Positions 1 through 7,961 of a stretch of 27,298 nucleotides of DNA are shown here, piece by piece. The stretch's first letter is position 1. Each line of letters opens with the position of its first letter. The notes below the pieces were generated by a model that saw only the letters and a list, made by a program, of their open reading frames with translations, searched no databases and was not told the origin of the DNA. The position numbers and the translations under genes were made by a program. This DNA comes from an uncultured Prevotella sp. (GTDB lineage Bacteria > Bacteroidota > Bacteroidia > Bacteroidales > Bacteroidaceae), in NCBI GenBank assembly GCA_900548585.1, contig URLI01000027.1, forward strand, positions 1 through 27,298. The letters are read 5' to 3'.

Positions 1-9
1 ATACAGAAA

Positions 10-53
10 GAGGGTGCGCCATAAATGACCATAGTCAATTATGACACACCCTC
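10..53 (-). terminator. Long imperfect hairpin, possible minus-strand terminator
   Basis: Arms at 10-24 and 39-53 pair over 15 positions. Read as minus-strand RNA the two non-Watson-Crick positions become G-U wobbles, whereas on the plus strand they are C-A mismatches, so the structure suits minus transcription. The loop holds a further TGAC/GTCA mini-stem (26-29 with 34-37). Downstream on the minus strand comes TTTCTGTAT, a weak U-rich tail. It could end the minus-strand transcript that contains the 653-codon gene, or one arriving from outside. Ends of the type GAGGGTGTGTCA also resemble insertion-sequence termini, so a small mobile-element relic is an alternative. Confidence 0.4.
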
Positions 54-116
54 ATTTGGTGTTGTGAATGCCCGCTGATAGCAAATGTGCTTGCGATTGG
101 CTGCACACAAGGATGC

Positions 117-226
117 AAAAATGGCGGAATTGCATAGCAAAACCGCCGAATTTGAAAAGTAAAACCGCCGAATTTACCGTACAAAACCGCTGAATTTGCA
201 GCACAAAACCGCCGAATTTGCAGCAC
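117..226. repeat. 22-bp-period tandem array 1 (five units)
   Basis: Five head-to-tail units of exactly 22 bp begin at 117, 139, 161, 183 and 205. Each is a conserved 15-bp core followed by a 7-bp variable tail. The core is AAAACCGCCGAATTT in units 2, 3 and 5, has one change in unit 4 (CCGCTG) and is diverged in unit 1 (AAAAATGGCGGAATT). Tails are GCATAGC, GAAAAGT, ACCGTAC, GCAGCAC and GCAGCAC. The array is followed directly by the box GTTAAGCACAAAC (228-240). A related array lies at 17944-18031. The 22-bp period is not a multiple of three, which argues against a coding repeat. It lies 3' of the minus-strand exported-protein gene. Function is unknown. Confidence 0.85.
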
Positions 227-353
227 AGTTAAGCACAAACGGCAAAATCACTCGCGTCTTACGCCCATTATTTTTGGCATTCTGCTCCTGATGAAAACTC
301 TTAGTATCATGCTTTGTGCCAAATCTTTACGGCATATACATGCCACGTAACAT
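227..353. other. Non-coding spacer with shared box and weak hairpin
   Basis: This is the rest of the gene-free left end (1-353). It starts with the GTTAAGCACAAA box that also follows array 2 at 18033. A small hairpin sits at 327-350 (TTAC-GGCAT, loop ATAC, ATGCC-AC-GTAA), just beyond the stop of the minus-strand gene that ends at 354. It may help 3'-end formation, but there is no clear U-run. Nothing else was recognised here. Confidence 0.4.
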
Positions 354-2291
354 CTATCTGTTCAGCACCTTTGCGGTCTTCACCGTGCCGTCTGCCATGC
401 GTGTTCTCTTTATCAGGATACCCTTTGTCGCGGCATTTGCCCTGCGTCCCTGCATGTCGTAGTAAACAACATCGGCGACTTCTGTTCCGACTTCATCGAT
501 ACCAGACACACCCGGATGTATGAACATCCAGCGGATCGGTGTCTCGTTGGTCTCGTCGCCGCCAGTGTAAATCGCCTTCACACCAATGCGTTTCCACGTT
601 GCCATATCGTAAGCGTTGAGTAACACAGTGTGATATTCTCCTTTGTGTGAAATGCGTCCGTTGTAAGAACGGAAGCCGTATGGTATGATTGTCATGTCAC
701 TGTCGAGATCATAGAAATATGACTTGAACTCGTATGGAGTTTCCTTGCCATCACCCTTGTCAACAAACAATTCGTAACTAAGTTTGCTCGTCATAAGGAA
801 CTCATCCTCGTCAACATAAGGATAAACATAGAACGATACAGAGTATTCGCCCCATGCGTTCATATCGAAAGAGTCCATTTTTGGGAATTCTGGCATTTTT
901 GGCCCGTCATCAATCAGCGTTATCTCTGCGTCCTCATAGTTGTCGCAGGTCGTCAGACCGGTCTCGTTGGCCTCACCGGCATATTCCACTTTATATGTCC
1001 ATGTGGTATAGATCTCATCATCGGGGTTATACTCAAAATCGACATCTCCTTCGGGGTTGAAATAATAGTGCTGCACCTCCCTTGTTTCTGGCACGACATA
1101 TTCTCCCAAATACTTGTCGCCCTTTACTGTCACGACGTTGTCCTTGACAGTCCCTTTTACCCATGTGTCTGGGAAACGGCTTGCCAGTCCGCTGATATAA
1201 ACGTTTTCGCCGTCAACGGCAACCTTTGCGTTGCGGAAGACATTCTCATTGTAATTGTCCAAGTTTTCCACGTTGAGCATATATTCCTTTGCAACGACAC
1301 CTGCGGGCAGCGTGTCCGGCTCCTCCAGACTGTGCCAACCGACAGCGCTCTGGCGTGACTCGCCACCACCTTTGTATATCGCCTTCACTCCGATGCGTGT
1401 CCAGTCTGAGTAATCCATCAGCAAGTCGATGTCGCAGGTGTAAATGTTCTTGTTGTCAGAATACAGGTATGGTATCTCCGTCATGTCCTCCTCAATCGCA
1501 GTGTAGTCACTCTTCTTCAGCGTACAGGGAGACATTTCATGGTGTTTGTCGGAATAGATAATGAAACTCAATTTCGACGCGTCCATAGCATTTCCGTTCG
1601 TGTCAACAAGAGGTATGGTGAAAAGCAACCTTGTGGGATCACCTATCCTGCTGACGAAAATCCGGTCAATGTGCGGCGTGGATGGTATGCCAACAGTCTC
1701 GTTGACCTTCAGGAACTTAGCGTTTGACAATGTCTCAAACGGAGACAGTGTCTCGTCGTTGTCATTGATGAGAATAACCTGGTCGGTTGACATTGTTTTC
1801 TTTTCTGCGTCATAGTCAAACACGACGTCACAAAGTTTTTTTGTTATGGGGTCAAAGCCTTCGAAATACATGCTGAAGACTCCTCTCGCCTTACCAAAGA
1901 ACTGACCTCTGCCAAACATGATCTTGTTTCCGTTGACCTTTCCCTTTATCCACGAATCGGGCATGTCGGGACACAAGCCCTGCACATACACGTCGTTTCC
2001 ACTGAAACCAACAGAGAGCAAACCGCTGATGATGTTGTCGTCAATTCCGCTCGCCATAAGCACATAATCCTCACACTGCAAGTCTTCCGGAGGTGTAACC
2101 ACCGTTGCGGCATTGCGCGGGGCCTGCCCGTCAACTGTCGTTCCCACTGTGTTCCCTGCATCCTGTGCGCCGGAACGTGGACAATTCTTCAAGGCATCTG
2201 CCGATGGTGACATTTTCCCGGCAAACGGACTCTGCGCGAATACTGCGGCACAGAACAGTGCGGCGGCAAACGTAAGTAAAATTTTTTTCAT
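354..2291 (-). CDS. Exported two-module protein with C-terminal sorting-like tail
   Basis: The protein is 645 residues from the chosen ATG at 2291; upstream in-frame ATGs at 2297 and 2315 would place extra residues before the lysine pair of the signal peptide (MKKILLTFAAALFCAAVFAQ). The mature part contains the same module twice. Each copy has a 'VYxxGL...PDxWxKGxV' segment (about residues 101-117 and 363-380) and ends in 'W.RIGVKAIY.GG' (about 297-309 and 566-578). The last 35 residues contain YYDMQGRR and a KG motif, as in type A C-terminal sorting domains of the type IX secretion system, so secretion or surface attachment is inferred. No enzymatic motif was recognised. The fold and ligand are unknown; proteins of this style are common and uncharacterised in Prevotella-like genomes. 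Confidence 0.85.
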   Translation of the reverse strand: MKKILLTFAAALFCAAVFAQSPFAGKMSPSADALKNCPRSGAQDAGNTVGTTVDGQAPRNAATVVTPPEDLQCEDYVLMASGIDDNIISGLLSVGFSGNDVYVQGLCPDMPDSWIKGKVNGNKIMFGRGQFFGKARGVFSMYFEGFDPITKKLCDVVFDYDAEKKTMSTDQVILINDNDETLSPFETLSNAKFLKVNETVGIPSTPHIDRIFVSRIGDPTRLLFTIPLVDTNGNAMDASKLSFIIYSDKHHEMSPCTLKKSDYTAIEEDMTEIPYLYSDNKNIYTCDIDLLMDYSDWTRIGVKAIYKGGGESRQSAVGWHSLEEPDTLPAGVVAKEYMLNVENLDNYNENVFRNAKVAVDGENVYISGLASRFPDTWVKGTVKDNVVTVKGDKYLGEYVVPETREVQHYYFNPEGDVDFEYNPDDEIYTTWTYKVEYAGEANETGLTTCDNYEDAEITLIDDGPKMPEFPKMDSFDMNAWGEYSVSFYVYPYVDEDEFLMTSKLSYELFVDKGDGKETPYEFKSYFYDLDSDMTIIPYGFRSYNGRISHKGEYHTVLLNAYDMATWKRIGVKAIYTGGDETNETPIRWMFIHPGVSGIDEVGTEVADVVYYDMQGRRANAATKGILIKRTRMADGTVKTAKVLNR

Positions 2292-2421
2292 AAGCATTTT
2301 GTTAACTATAAGCATTGTTATTTATATTTGAAGAAACGCTCGATGTCGTTTCTGCCTGCGAACTTACAATTTTTTTTTGAATTAAGGGCAAAAAGATGAA
2401 TTGTTTTAAGTATTTTATTCA

Positions 2422-3459
2422 TCAACTCATAATTGGAACAAGCCATCTTGTCATGGCATATCCGCCTCCGATGAGCCACACATAGATCAACGCTGCCAGA
2501 ATGAACGGCTTTGCGCCGGCCTTCTTGAACTTGTCTATGCTCGTCTCCGCGCCCAAAGCGGTCATTGCCATCGTGAGAAGGAATGTGTCGAGAGTGTTTA
2601 TGGAGCTCACCACTGCCTCAGGCAGGAGGCTGAGGGAGTTGAGGCCTATCACCACCAGGAACATCACGGCAAACCACGGTATCGTTATCTTGCTCTTGCC
2701 ACTCAGCCCTCCTTCGGCACGCTGCCGCACGGAGTGTGCCACGAAAAACGCTATCACGAGTAGCACCGGCACGAGCATCATAACGCGGATCATCTTTACG
2801 ATTATCGCGATGCCCGCTATCTCCTGTCCCATGGCGTTGCCGGCACCCACGACGTGAGCCACCTCATGCACGGTGCCACCGGTGAAAATGCCCATCTCGT
2901 TGACAGGCAGGCTGAATATGCCGGCGCGGTAGAGTATGGGATAGATGAACATCGACAGCGTGCCGAAAATGACCACAGTTGACACAGCCACCGCCGTCTT
3001 GTATGGCTTGGCGTGTATCGCGCCCTCGCAGCCGAGGACTGCCGCAGCACCGCAGATAGCACTGCCGCAGGACGTGAGCAGGGCTATCGAGCGGTCCATG
3101 CGGAGCAGTTTGCCGATGAAAAGCCCCAAGAGTATGGTCAGCGTTACGACCAATGCGTCAATGATAATTGCGGAGAGTCCCACCGCCGTGACATCCTGAA
3201 ACGTCAGCCTGAAACCATAGAGGATTATACCTATGCGCAATATCCGCTTTGAGCAGAACGCTATTCCCGGCACCCATGTGTCTGGCAGGTTGTTGCGCAG
3301 GCTGTTGGCATAAATCATACCGAGGATAATACCTACGATCATTGGGGAAAAAGAGATGGCTTTGACAAAATCCATCTCGCCGATGTAAAATGCCGCACAT
3401 GCAAACAGCGTCATCAACAGCACGCCGTGGAGCATGGAACTTCTTTCTTTACTTAACAT
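2422..3459 (-). CDS. YeiH/YadS-type putative sulfate exporter family membrane protein
   Basis: A 345-residue polytopic inner-membrane protein with about ten hydrophobic segments. It carries the family signatures GSAICGAAAV (about residues 131-140) and GGTVHEVAHVVGAG (about 194-207), and an N-terminal 'SPMIVGIILGMIYAN' segment. The family (UPF0324/PSE) is annotated as putative sulfate exporters, but the substrate is weakly established, so only the family assignment is firm. It starts 18 bases after the crcB stop on the same strand and is probably translated from the same message. The length is normal for the family. Confidence 0.85.
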   Translation of the reverse strand: MLSKERSSMLHGVLLMTLFACAAFYIGEMDFVKAISFSPMIVGIILGMIYANSLRNNLPDTWVPGIAFCSKRILRIGIILYGFRLTFQDVTAVGLSAIIIDALVVTLTILLGLFIGKLLRMDRSIALLTSCGSAICGAAAVLGCEGAIHAKPYKTAVAVSTVVIFGTLSMFIYPILYRAGIFSLPVNEMGIFTGGTVHEVAHVVGAGNAMGQEIAGIAIIVKMIRVMMLVPVLLVIAFFVAHSVRQRAEGGLSGKSKITIPWFAVMFLVVIGLNSLSLLPEAVVSSINTLDTFLLTMAMTALGAETSIDKFKKAGAKPFILAALIYVWLIGGGYAMTRWLVPIMS

Positions 3460-3477
3460 TGTATTGCTTTTTAAAAG

Positions 3478-3831
3478 TTATTCAATAATTTTCACCCCTG
3501 CATAAACCGCCATCATGCCGGCAATGACGCTTATGCCGACATGCGCGGCAGAAAGCAACGCATCGCCGGCGCGCATCATCTGGAAAGACTCGCACGCAAA
3601 AGTGCTGAAAGTGGTGAAGCCTCCGCAGAAACCGGTGACGAGCAGCAATTTCATGTCATCAGACAATATGCCGCGCCCGACTATGCCCGTGAGCAGCCCA
3701 ATGAGCAATGAACCGATGACATTCACCGCGAAGGTGCCCCATGGGAAATCCCCGGAAAACCACCTCGAAACAAGATAGCGTGCCACCGAACCTGTCGCGC
3801 CGCCGATTGCTACAAACAAAACACCTCTCAT
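3478..3831 (-). CDS. crcB: Fluoride ion channel CrcB/Fluc
   Basis: A 117-residue protein with four hydrophobic segments and the hallmark motifs of fluoride channels: GGATGSVARY near the N-terminus, GTFAVNVIGSLLIG (about residues 32-45) and GFCGGFTTFSTFACE (about 67-81), which contains the phenylalanines and threonines lining the pore. Members form antiparallel dual-topology dimers that leak F- out of the cytoplasm. As a single gene it would form a homodimer. It lies between prfC (76-base gap) and the YeiH-type gene (18-base gap). No fluoride riboswitch was found in the upstream gap 3832-3907, so regulation probably follows the operon. Confidence 0.95.
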   Translation of the reverse strand: MRGVLFVAIGGATGSVARYLVSRWFSGDFPWGTFAVNVIGSLLIGLLTGIVGRGILSDDMKLLLVTGFCGGFTTFSTFACESFQMMRAGDALLSAAHVGISVIAGMMAVYAGVKIIE

Positions 3832-3907
3832 CGTAACTTAATATAATTTATGTTCTAAAAAACTATTGCCGTGTCAACGTCAACGCCAGCGCGCGGCATA
3901 ACAGGCA

Positions 3908-5506
3908 TCAGAACTCGCTCGTGAAATGAAACTTTATGTTCTTGAAGTCCTCCTGCGCCATCTGCAGGACATAACTGCTGTCGGCGAGGAACACATCACG
4001 CCCCTCATTGTCGTGTGCCATGTACTGGTATTTGCGCTTCTTGAAGTTTTCGAGCTCTGTCTCGTCTTCGCTTTCTATCCAACATGCCTTGTAGAGATGA
4101 ACCGGCTCCCAGCGGCACTTGGCGCTGTACTCGTTCTCGAGGCGATACTGTATCACCTCGAACTGCAGTTGCCCGACGGTGCCGATGATTTTCCTCCCGT
4201 TGAACTGGTTTACGAAAAGCTGCGCCACGCCCTCGTCCATCAGCTGGTCTATGCCCTTTGCCAGTTGCTTGGACTTCATCGGGTCGTCGTTCTCGATATA
4301 CTTGAACATCTCTGGCGAGAACGACGGCAACCCACGGAAATGCAGTTGCTCGCCCTCCGTCAGCGTGTCGCCAATCTTGAATATGCCGTTGTCCGGCAGT
4401 CCCACGATGTCCCCCGGCCACGCCTCGTCGATGGTGCTCTTGCGCTGTGCCATGAACTGCGTTGGCGAAGAAAAGCGCACCGTCTTGCCCAGACGCACAT
4501 GCAGGTATGGCTGGTTGCGGACGAACTTGCCGCTGCAAACCTTGCAGAATGCGATGCACGAGCGGTGGTTGGGGTCGATGTTTGCCGTTATCTTGAATAT
4601 GAAGCCTGTGAACTTCTTCTCTTCCGGACGAACGACACGCTCAACGGCTTTTGTCTCCCTGGGACTTGGTGCTATCTCCACGAAGCAGTCGAGCAGTTCC
4701 TGAACGCCGAAGTTGTTAAGTGCCGAGCCGAAGAACACCGGAGCGACCTCTGCCGAACGGTATGTCTCCACGTCGAACATGGGGTAAACTCCGTCAACGA
4801 GTTCCAGGTCATCGCGCAGCCTCCCGGCATTTTGCTCGCCGACGAAACCGGCAAGCGTCGTGGCATCATCTATGTCAACCTCCATCTTTTCGGTGACGCG
4901 CTGCTTGTCGGGCGTGAACAGGTTGAGCTTGTTCTCGTATATGTTATACACGCCCTTGAACTTCGCGCCCTGGTTGATTGGCCACGACAGCGGGCGCACC
5001 TTTATCTCCAGTTCCTTTTCCAGTTCGTCGAGCAGGTCGAACGGGTCGCGTCCCTCGCGGTCCATCTTGTTTATGAATATGATGACCGGCGTGTTCCGCA
5101 TACGGCACACGTTCATAAGTTTGCGTGTCTGCGCCTCCACTCCCTTCGCGCTGTCAACCACTATTATCGCCGAGTCAACGGCAGTCAGCGTGCGGTAGGT
5201 GTCTTCGGCAAAGTCCTGGTGTCCCGGCGTGTCGAGTATGTTCACCTTGTATGCCTCCCCGGTCTTTCCCGATGGCGGCAGGTAATCGAACTCCATCACT
5301 GATGTGGAGACCGAAATACCACGCTGCTTCTCTATGTCCATCCAGTCGCTGGTGGCGGTTTTCCTTATCTTGTTGCTCTTCACGGCGCCCGCCACCTGTA
5401 TCTGCCCGCCGAAGAGCAGGAACTTCTCGGTGAGTGTTGTCTTTCCCGCGTCGGGGTGCGATATTATCGCGAACGTCCTCCTCCTGTCTATCTCTGTCAT
5501 CTTCAT
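3908..5506 (-). CDS. prfC: Peptide chain release factor 3 (RF3)
   Basis: A 532-residue translational GTPase. The G1 motif SHPDAGKT is at residues 16-23, the switch II DTPGHQ at 92-97 and NKMD at 146-149, followed by the RF3-specific domains (for example 'GTVGQLQFEVIQYRL' near 435). RF3 uses GTP to recycle RF1/RF2 from the ribosome after peptide release. Two ATGs lie six bases apart (5506 and 5500); the outer is used here because GGAAAC lies just upstream of it. The start lies 19 bases after the rfbD stop, which indicates one operon. A 458-codon open frame on the opposite strand is only a shadow. Confidence 0.96.
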   Translation of the reverse strand: MKMTEIDRRRTFAIISHPDAGKTTLTEKFLLFGGQIQVAGAVKSNKIRKTATSDWMDIEKQRGISVSTSVMEFDYLPPSGKTGEAYKVNILDTPGHQDFAEDTYRTLTAVDSAIIVVDSAKGVEAQTRKLMNVCRMRNTPVIIFINKMDREGRDPFDLLDELEKELEIKVRPLSWPINQGAKFKGVYNIYENKLNLFTPDKQRVTEKMEVDIDDATTLAGFVGEQNAGRLRDDLELVDGVYPMFDVETYRSAEVAPVFFGSALNNFGVQELLDCFVEIAPSPRETKAVERVVRPEEKKFTGFIFKITANIDPNHRSCIAFCKVCSGKFVRNQPYLHVRLGKTVRFSSPTQFMAQRKSTIDEAWPGDIVGLPDNGIFKIGDTLTEGEQLHFRGLPSFSPEMFKYIENDDPMKSKQLAKGIDQLMDEGVAQLFVNQFNGRKIIGTVGQLQFEVIQYRLENEYSAKCRWEPVHLYKACWIESEDETELENFKKRKYQYMAHDNEGRDVFLADSSYVLQMAQEDFKNIKFHFTSEF

Positions 5507-5525
5507 GTTTCCAACCGGGTATTTT

Positions 5526-6392
5526 TCATACGTTCTGGATAGCCTTCAACTCGCGTATGCAGTCTACGAGCGAGTCCTCCCAGTAAGGCACTTCTATGCC
5601 GTAAGTGTTCTTTATCTTAGTCTTGTCGAGCACCGAATACGCCGGTCGTCTTGCTGGCGTTGGGTATTCGGCAGTGTGTATCGGCATCACTCTGCACGAT
5701 GTTATGCCGGCGATACGGTGTATCGCCTTCGTGAAATCGTACCACGAGATGACACCCTCGTTCGAGAAATGGTATGTCCCCGGCAGGATGCCCTTCGTTA
5801 TCGCCGTCATTATAACACCTGCGAGGTCGCGCGCATAGGTGGGAGTGCCAATCTGGTCGAATATCACGCCGAGGCTTTTCTTTTCCTTGCCGAGCCTCAT
5901 CATTGTCTTGACGAAATTGCCGCCATGTACGGAGTAGAGCCATGCCGTACGGATTATCATCGCCTTTCGGCAAGCCTTCGCGACAGCTTTTTCCCCGTCA
6001 AGCTTCGTTGTGCCATACACACTGTCGGGCGCCGGCGTGTCGGTCTCGACGTATGGTGTGTGTTTCGTACCGTCGAAAACATAGTCAGTGCTTATCTGTA
6101 TCATCCATCCACCGCGTTTCTCCACGGCCTCCGCGAGGAATGCCGGGGACTCGGTGTTGAGCAGCCGGCAAACTCCCGCGTTGCTCTCCGCCTTGTCAAC
6201 AGCGGTGTATGCCGCGCAGTTCACTATCCCGTCTATGCTTTTTTCCTGCACCATTCTCTCTATCGCGGCGCGGTCTGTTATGTCAAGTTCCGCCACGTCG
6301 GTGTTTATCCAATCATGCTCTGTGTGCATTGCCTCGAGGCGTTGTATCTCGCGCCCCAGTTGCCCGTTGCAACCTGTAACAAGTATATTCAT
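5526..6392 (-). CDS. rfbD: dTDP-4-dehydrorhamnose reductase
   Basis: A 288-residue extended short-chain dehydrogenase that makes dTDP-L-rhamnose from dTDP-4-keto-L-rhamnose with NAD(P)H. The N-terminal Rossmann motif is GCNGQLG (residues 7-13), followed by NCAAYTAVDKAE (58-69), STDYVFDG (101-108) and the catalytic pair Y126/K130 in SVYGTTK. The C-terminal 'RPAYSVLDKTKI' is typical of RmlD. No rfbA, rfbB or rfbC lies nearby, so the gene is an orphan copy placed with prfC and the DUF4924 gene, an arrangement I believe is frequent in Bacteroidales. It starts 37 bases after the DUF4924 stop. Confidence 0.95.
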   Translation of the reverse strand: MNILVTGCNGQLGREIQRLEAMHTEHDWINTDVAELDITDRAAIERMVQEKSIDGIVNCAAYTAVDKAESNAGVCRLLNTESPAFLAEAVEKRGGWMIQISTDYVFDGTKHTPYVETDTPAPDSVYGTTKLDGEKAVAKACRKAMIIRTAWLYSVHGGNFVKTMMRLGKEKKSLGVIFDQIGTPTYARDLAGVIMTAITKGILPGTYHFSNEGVISWYDFTKAIHRIAGITSCRVMPIHTAEYPTPARRPAYSVLDKTKIKNTYGIEVPYWEDSLVDCIRELKAIQNV

Positions 6393-6429
6393 ATTTAATA
6401 TGTCGATTACCGTTTGTTATTCAATATGT

Positions 6430-7008
6430 TCAATCGCCAAAGTCCAGTCCTTCCTCCCTGTCTTTCTTGTAATAGTCAGAGAGCATTCCTATGAACGTCG
6501 TTATCTCCTTTATGGCATTTAGCGTGTTCTGGCTAATCTCCTTCTTCTGCAGCCGCAGGATCATTGTCCCGTACAGTGCGTTGAAGCATGTCTCTATCTC
6601 GTCCTCCCCGTTTTCATTTGCGTCAGGCTGTCCTGGCCTTGCCGTGACGCCGCGCCTTCGCAGTTCCACTATGAACGGCAGCACCTTGTAATACTCCGAC
6701 GTGTAGAACGGGAACTTGGGACTCTCGAGCAGTTGCCTGTGCAGGTCGGTGAGCTGCATCATCACCACTTTGTTTATCTGCAGATGTCCCTTCTCCCGGC
6801 AGCCTTCCTGGTTTATCATCCTTATCAGGTCACCATACCAGTCGGTAAGTTCCTCCCGCTTACCTTCATCGTAGTCGAACTGCGATATGTAGTCACGGCG
6901 CAATGTCGTAAGCGAGCAGCCGTATGCGCGTATGATGTCCTCCACCTGCCACATGTAAAGCAGGTACTCTGCGATGTTATCCTTTCTTAACCGTCTGGAA
7001 ATAAACAT
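6430..7008 (-). CDS. DUF4924 family protein
   Basis: A 192-residue soluble, mostly helical protein without signal peptide or membrane segments. It begins with an 'RKDNIAEYLLYMWQVEDIIRA' style helix, includes 'YSDWYGDLI'-like (here TDWYGDLIRMI) and 'KFPFYTSEYYKVLPFIVELR', and ends in a helix with 'TFIGMLSDYYKKDRE'. This matches my recollection of the Bacteroidetes-specific family DUF4924, whose function is unknown. It sits between lysE-type and rfbD genes on the same strand. Because the neighbours are conserved housekeeping genes it is probably core, but no role can be deduced from the sequence. Confidence 0.8.
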   Translation of the reverse strand: MFISRRLRKDNIAEYLLYMWQVEDIIRAYGCSLTTLRRDYISQFDYDEGKREELTDWYGDLIRMINQEGCREKGHLQINKVVMMQLTDLHRQLLESPKFPFYTSEYYKVLPFIVELRRRGVTARPGQPDANENGEDEIETCFNALYGTMILRLQKKEISQNTLNAIKEITTFIGMLSDYYKKDREEGLDFGD

Positions 7009-7088
7009 TTTTACACAACGAATTTATATCAAACAATGTATCATCGTCAATCTATGCCAGCATAACTTGCGTCCACGGCTTGCAGCGT

Positions 7089-7754
7089 TCAGTACAACTG
7101 ATATATGTTGAAAACCGTTCCCAGCAATATAAGTATTGAAAAGATTATCACGGCAGCCCCAATGACGCGGTTTATTATTACTATTCCGCCGGTGGTGAAA
7201 TTGCCACGTATCTTGTCTATCAGCCACGTCAGGCCGAACCACCACACCAATGCTCCTATGACGATGCTGGCATATCCCACGCACATCTCGAGCGGATGGT
7301 TTGGCACGACGAACGCCAACTGCGCATAACAGCCCATGAACAAGAATACTATCAGTGGGTTGGAGAAGGTGACAAGGAACGCCGTCACCCCGTTATGCAC
7401 AAGCGTCCCATTGCTTTTTCCGCTTTTGCGCATCTTCTTTGTAGGGTTGCTCCTGAAACAATATATGCCGAAAAAGAGTAGCATCACGCTGCCGCTTATC
7501 TGCAATATGAAAAGATTGTGGCCCTTTTCGATGAACTCCATAACGAAACTCATGCCAAGACCGGTGATTACCGCGTAGATTATATCGCTTACCGATGCGC
7601 CAATGCCTGTTACAAATCCGTACCATCGGCCTTTGTTCAAAGTGCGCTGGATGCAAAGGATGCCGACCGGCCCCATCGGGGCTGATGCCAGGATGCCTAT
7701 CAGTATTCCCTTGAGCATCAAACTTAATATGTCTATTTGAAAAGGAAATTGCAT
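7089..7754 (-). CDS. LysE family translocator
   Basis: A 221-residue inner-membrane protein with about six hydrophobic segments. The N-terminal signature ASAPMGPVGILCIQRTL followed by a glycine-rich 'GFVTGIGASVSDIIYA' is the LysE/RhtB superfamily hallmark. These proteins export amino acids or similar small compounds by proton exchange; the actual substrate cannot be read here. It is the first gene of the leftward operon. A consensus -7 element for it lies at 7763-7770, about 10 bases before the start, so the leader would be very short. The 80-base gap to the next gene (7009-7088) shows no terminator. Confidence 0.88.
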   Translation of the reverse strand: MQFPFQIDILSLMLKGILIGILASAPMGPVGILCIQRTLNKGRWYGFVTGIGASVSDIIYAVITGLGMSFVMEFIEKGHNLFILQISGSVMLLFFGIYCFRSNPTKKMRKSGKSNGTLVHNGVTAFLVTFSNPLIVFLFMGCYAQLAFVVPNHPLEMCVGYASIVIGALVWWFGLTWLIDKIRGNFTTGGIVIINRVIGAAVIIFSILILLGTVFNIYQLY

Positions 7755-7762
7755 AACGGCTG

Positions 7763-7793
7763 CAAAGGTACATATTTTAATTCAGAACTGAAG
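7763..7793 (-). promoter_or_regulatory. Bacteroidetes-type promoter for the lysE-prfC-crcB operon
   Basis: Reading leftward, TACCTTTG occupies 7770-7763 and matches the TAnnTTTG -7 consensus exactly. A TTC at 7793-7791 lies 19 bases upstream and is a partial -33 element. The predicted start of transcription falls within a few bases of the lysE-type start codon at 7754, so the message would be nearly leaderless. Confidence 0.55.
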
Positions 7794-7908
7794 ACTGACA
7801 AATGATATTTTTTGAAAAGGCAACCATTTTGGCAGGCAAATAGCAAAAAATATGTTAACCATGATTATTTAACCAACACGCGCCCGTCCTTATTTCCAAA
7901 TTCTTTAC

Positions 7909-7916
7909 TACCTTTG
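7909..7916 (+). promoter_or_regulatory. -7 element for the ROK kinase gene
   Basis: TACCTTTG matches the Bacteroidetes TAnnTTTG consensus. No good -33 TTTG lies at the usual distance. The ATG at 7962 is about 40 bases downstream, whereas the longer open frame that begins at 7812 would start upstream of this element, which supports the shorter protein. Confidence 0.5.
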
Positions 7917-7961
7917 CCATCTGGAAATGAATTATGGTTAAATCGGATACAATTCTTTATT

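Noticed and set aside
117..226. CRISPR array
   Set aside because: The variable part is only 7 bp and the repeat 15 bp; one tail occurs twice and no cas genes are present.
35..238. 67-codon minus-strand open frame across array 1
   Set aside because: It is produced by the tandem repeat itself (22-bp units read in shifting frames), with no plausible ribosome site or domain.
3832..3907. Fluoride riboswitch upstream of crcB
   Set aside because: The 76-base gap lacks the conserved motifs and pseudoknot arrangement of that riboswitch on the minus strand.
3926..5302. 458-codon plus-strand open frame opposite prfC
   Set aside because: prfC has intact GTPase motifs over this stretch; the opposite frame lacks any recognisable domain and is a composition shadow.
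7812..7961. 50-codon N-terminal extension of the ROK kinase
   Set aside because: The -7 promoter element at 7909-7916 lies inside it and the extension has no similarity to kinase N-termini; ATG 7962 is preferred.
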